Assembly: GCA_011390935.1 (NCBI GenBank)
Contig: JAABRL010000008.1
Location: 51,129-115,128 of the forward strand
DNA: 64,000 nucleotides
Direction: 5' to 3'
From: Gemmatimonas sp.
GTDB lineage: Bacteria; Gemmatimonadota; Gemmatimonadetes; Gemmatimonadales; Gemmatimonadaceae
Numbering within the stretch: position 1 is the first letter of the stretch; each line of letters starts with the position of its first letter. Made by a program: the position numbers and the translations under genes. The notes below the pieces were generated by a model. The model ran no database searches. It saw only the letters and a list, made by a program, of their open reading frames with translations, and was not told where the DNA came from. Below, in pieces: positions 61,806-64,000 of the stretch.

Positions 61806-63242
61806 ATGCGACCGCTCAACCACCGCGCTTCCACACTCCGGCGTCGGGTGTGGCGACCGTTGGCGTGGTCGCTGCTGCTCGGCGCCTGTACCCGTCACAC
61901 GCCGATCCCGCAGTCTCGCAGCACCCCTGAGGTCTGGATTCGCCACGTCCACGTCGTTGATCCGGTCGACGGCACGATCCGGCACGATCAGGCCGTTGGC
62001 ATAGCCGACGGTGTGATCCGGGCCATCATCCCGTCTGGCAACATGCCGTTCGCGACGAGTGCGCGCGTGATCGACGGCGGCGGCCACTTCGCGATTCCCG
62101 GACTGTGGGATGCGCACGTGCACCTGCTGCAGGGGGACGACGCGTCCGCAGAACGAGACGCCGGCGTCATGCTCTCCTTCGGCATCACGCATGTGCGTGA
62201 CATGGGATCCTCCCTTGATGCGCGGACGCGGTTTCTCGAGCGCATCGCTTCGCCTGGTGTTGCGGCCCCTCGCATGATCGGAGCCGGTCCGACGTTGTGG
62301 GCGTTTTCGCTCCCGTACGGTGACACGCAGCAGCAGGTGCTCGTCACGGACACCGCGGAAACGGAAGCCGCGGTATCGCGACTCGCGGAGGCCGGTGTGG
62401 ACTTCATCAAGGTCTACGCCGGCTTCGACAGCACGCGGCTGCCTCGGCTCATGCGTGCTGCGGCGCAGCACCAGCTGCCGGTCGTAGGTCACGCGCAGCC
62501 GGGCATGTCGCTGGCGACGCAGGCGACGCTTGGCCTTCGCACCATCGAGCATCTGGACTTCGACACGTTTCAGGAGTGCATGACGCCGGGCAACGGCTAC
62601 TTCGATCGTGTGATCGCCGCGCGCTTCCGCAACTCCGGTGAAGCGATTCCTGCGATCTACGCCGAGTTTGCGAACCGTGTCGACACGCCCGATTGTCAGA
62701 CGCGACTGCGATCCGCGGCGCTGGCCGGATTGGTGCTCACGCCTACATTGACCGCGACGTTCATGTCGCGGGCCGACGGTCAGCGGTTGCGCAACCGGTT
62801 GCCAGAGGCGCAGCGCGATGGCTGCGACCTGTATCTTCGGCAGTTCGACGGTGTCAGCGACGAAGTCGGAGCGAGCATGGTACAGGCCCGTCGGCGCCTC
62901 GTGCGACTGGTGGCCGAGGCCGGCATCCCGCTGCTTGCTGGTACCGATGCCACCACCTTCTGCGCCGCACCCGGCGCTTCACTCGTGCTCGAGCTGCAGA
63001 TGCTGGCGGATGGCGGGCTCTCGCCGCTGGCCGTGCTGCAAGCGGCCACGAGTCTCCCCGCTCGGGTGTTCACCAGCCTGGATCGGTTTGGTGTGCTGGC
63101 CGTGGGCAAGCAGGCCGACTTGGTGCTGCTTTCCGAGAATCCGCTGACGTCGGCGCTTGCGTATGCGTCTCCGGTTGGTGTGTATACGCGGGGTCGCTGG
63201 TATGACGCGGGGGCACTGTCCGCGTTGCGGCAACGGGAGTAA
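61806..63242 (+). CDS. amidohydrolase-family lipoprotein
   Basis: A 478-residue metal-dependent hydrolase of the imidazolonepropionase-like group. The N-terminus has a lipobox (LGAC, Cys28), so the enzyme is probably anchored outside the cytoplasm. The two-metal site is complete: HxH at His104/His106 (WDAHVHLLQG), Lys202 (FIKVYAG), His229 (VVGHAQPG), His249 (TIEHLDF) and Asp381 (LAGTDATT). Members hydrolyse cyclic amides or dipeptides; the substrate is not known. The ATG at 61806 gives a proper signal sequence; the frame is open 47 codons further upstream. Confidence 0.9.
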   Translation: MRPLNHRASTLRRRVWRPLAWSLLLGACTRHTPIPQSRSTPEVWIRHVHVVDPVDGTIRHDQAVGIADGVIRAIIPSGNMPFATSARVIDGGGHFAIPGLWDAHVHLLQGDDASAERDAGVMLSFGITHVRDMGSSLDARTRFLERIASPGVAAPRMIGAGPTLWAFSLPYGDTQQQVLVTDTAETEAAVSRLAEAGVDFIKVYAGFDSTRLPRLMRAAAQHQLPVVGHAQPGMSLATQATLGLRTIEHLDFDTFQECMTPGNGYFDRVIAARFRNSGEAIPAIYAEFANRVDTPDCQTRLRSAALAGLVLTPTLTATFMSRADGQRLRNRLPEAQRDGCDLYLRQFDGVSDEVGASMVQARRRLVRLVAEAGIPLLAGTDATTFCAAPGASLVLELQMLADGGLSPLAVLQAATSLPARVFTSLDRFGVLAVGKQADLVLLSENPLTSALAYASPVGVYTRGRWYDAGALSALRQRE

Positions 63243-63272
63243 GCACGCGTCTCTTCACCGACAACTCCAAGA

Positions 63273-63390
63273 CCACCATCGTTGCAGGTCGGATCGAGGT
63301 GCAGCCCGGACAGCGGCAACGCTTTCTGGATGGCTCGCAGATCGCGATGCGCCTCGCGCGGGAAGGTCTGGCGCACGGCACCCGGTCGTG
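63273..63390 (+). pseudogene. antibiotic-biosynthesis-monooxygenase-like fragment
   Basis: The plus strand translates to TIVAGRIEVQPGQRQRFLDG and then SQIAMRLARE, the start of an ABM-type monooxygenase domain, but there is no start codon and the domain ends after about 38 residues. It runs into the inverted creatininase-like fragment. Identification is by pattern only. Confidence 0.4.
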
Positions 63391-63593
63391 TAGCCGTGCT
63401 GATGAATGCGGTCGCGCAGCTCGGGGCGCGTGAGCTGCTCGATCCACACGGTGTTCACGCCCTCGATGGTGCGCGGCGCATCGGCCGGACGGCGCGGCGG
63501 TTGCTGCGCGTAGGCCCCCGCGGGCGGCTGTTGAGCGACGGCGCTGGTGGAAACGAGCGCCAGCAGGGCAAAGAGCAGCGTCGTCGTGCGCAT
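63384..63593 (-). pseudogene. creatininase-like gene, 5' fragment
   Basis: The gene start is intact: GGAGG five bases before ATG, a signal peptide (MRTTTLLFALLALVSTSAVA), a Gln/Pro linker, then VNTVWIEQLTRPELRDRIHQ, the opening of secreted creatininase-family proteins. The similarity stops after HGYTT, where IIPTG-type sequence and the metal ligands should follow. The frame goes on for 42 unrelated residues to 63255. Confidence 0.55.
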
Positions 63594-63722
63594 CGAGGCC
63601 TCCGGACTGCGGTGGGAGGGACGGCGGGTGACGGCCGTCGGCAGAGGTGGGTGGCCTCGGGAGTATGCGCCCACGCGAGATCGCGCTGCCGAGGTCCACT
63701 CGCCGCCGTACGCCGCTGCGAT

Positions 63723-64000
63723 TCAGTCGCGCGTGCGCTCGAGTCGGGACACGCGTTGCTGCAGGTCGTGCACCTGCTCGGCGAGCGAACGCGCGTCGTC
63801 GTGCGCGCGGGATGGCGTTGGCGCGACGGATGCCGAGGGGGCGGGACGCGCACCGGAGACGGTGCCGGATGCGGACGCGACCGATGTGGCTGACGCCGCC
63901 GTCATGCCGGTAACGGCGCGCAACACCATGTGCCCCAGACGTCCAAGCCACAAGGTGCCGAACAGCTGTTCCGCGACCGGCCGTCGGAACGGGCTGCTGG
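63723..64000 (-). CDS. C-terminal part of a protein with a coiled-coil tail (runs off the window)
   Basis: The frame enters at base 64000 and ends at 63723. The visible 91 residues begin with a structured-looking segment (FRRPVAEQLFGTLWLGRLGH), then a Ser/Ala/Pro-rich linker, and finish with a helical, coiled-coil-like tail (LAEQVHDLQQRVSRLER). No family recognised; the rest of the gene lies outside. Confidence 0.5.
   Translation of the reverse strand, partial: SSPFRRPVAEQLFGTLWLGRLGHMVLRAVTGMTAASATSVASASGTVSGARPAPSASVAPTPSRAHDDARSLAEQVHDLQQRVSRLERTRD

Overview
The window looks like chromosomal DNA of a Gemmatimonadota bacterium (Gemmatimonas-like). It is GC-rich throughout (about two thirds by eye). 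It carries a DAP-type peptidoglycan operon, many TPR and DUF4388 (PATAN) proteins, DUF305/LVIVD secreted proteins and a PEP-CTERM protein. The phylum is inferred from this gene mix; there is no 16S gene here. I see no phage, IS element, integrase, CRISPR array or rRNA. There is one tRNA, tRNA-Val(TAC).

Positions 1-39712 are read entirely on the minus strand. From right to left: tilS-hpt-ftsH; cdaA; then a very long chain of genes with touching or overlapping ends, running yggS-divIVA-PNP-ileS-traR/dksA-lspA-lspA-rluD-cheW-cheY-cheA-cheC-TPR-PATAN-mglA-(double DnaA-like AAA+)-PATAN/TPR-cheD-cheB-TPR-peptidase-small membrane protein. It is followed by tRNA-Val, a secreted TPR protein with a strong terminator, and the division/cell-wall operon rsmH-ftsL-ftsI-murE-murF-mraY-murD, with murD cut by the window edge.

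The centre of interest is about 11.1-26.5 kb. A chemosensory core (CheW, CheY, CheA, CheC, CheD, CheB) has no receptor or CheR beside it, but is joined to an MglA polarity GTPase, two PATAN-domain proteins, large TPR scaffolds and a 654-residue protein made of two complete DnaA-type AAA+ modules without the DnaA DNA-binding domain. This looks like a dedicated surface-motility or polarity signalling system, and the tandem DnaA-like ATPase is the least explained part.

Positions 39713-64000 are mixed in strand and accessory in character. Here are two DUF305 + LVIVD-repeat gene pairs; an amtB-glnK nitrogen module; PfpI-like and thioredoxin-like proteins; a DUF2141-SDR-tetR operon with a pair of palindromic operator candidates over its promoter; and a GT2 glycosyltransferase coupled to an SDR. 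Further right are nitronate monooxygenase, a PEP-CTERM protein, DUF4142 and RCC1-repeat lipoproteins, a divergent Nramp transporter and a lipoprotein amidohydrolase. Decay is visible in two places: a GNAT acetyltransferase remnant near 56.1-56.3 kb, and a head-to-head junction of creatininase-like and monooxygenase-like fragments near 63.3-63.6 kb.
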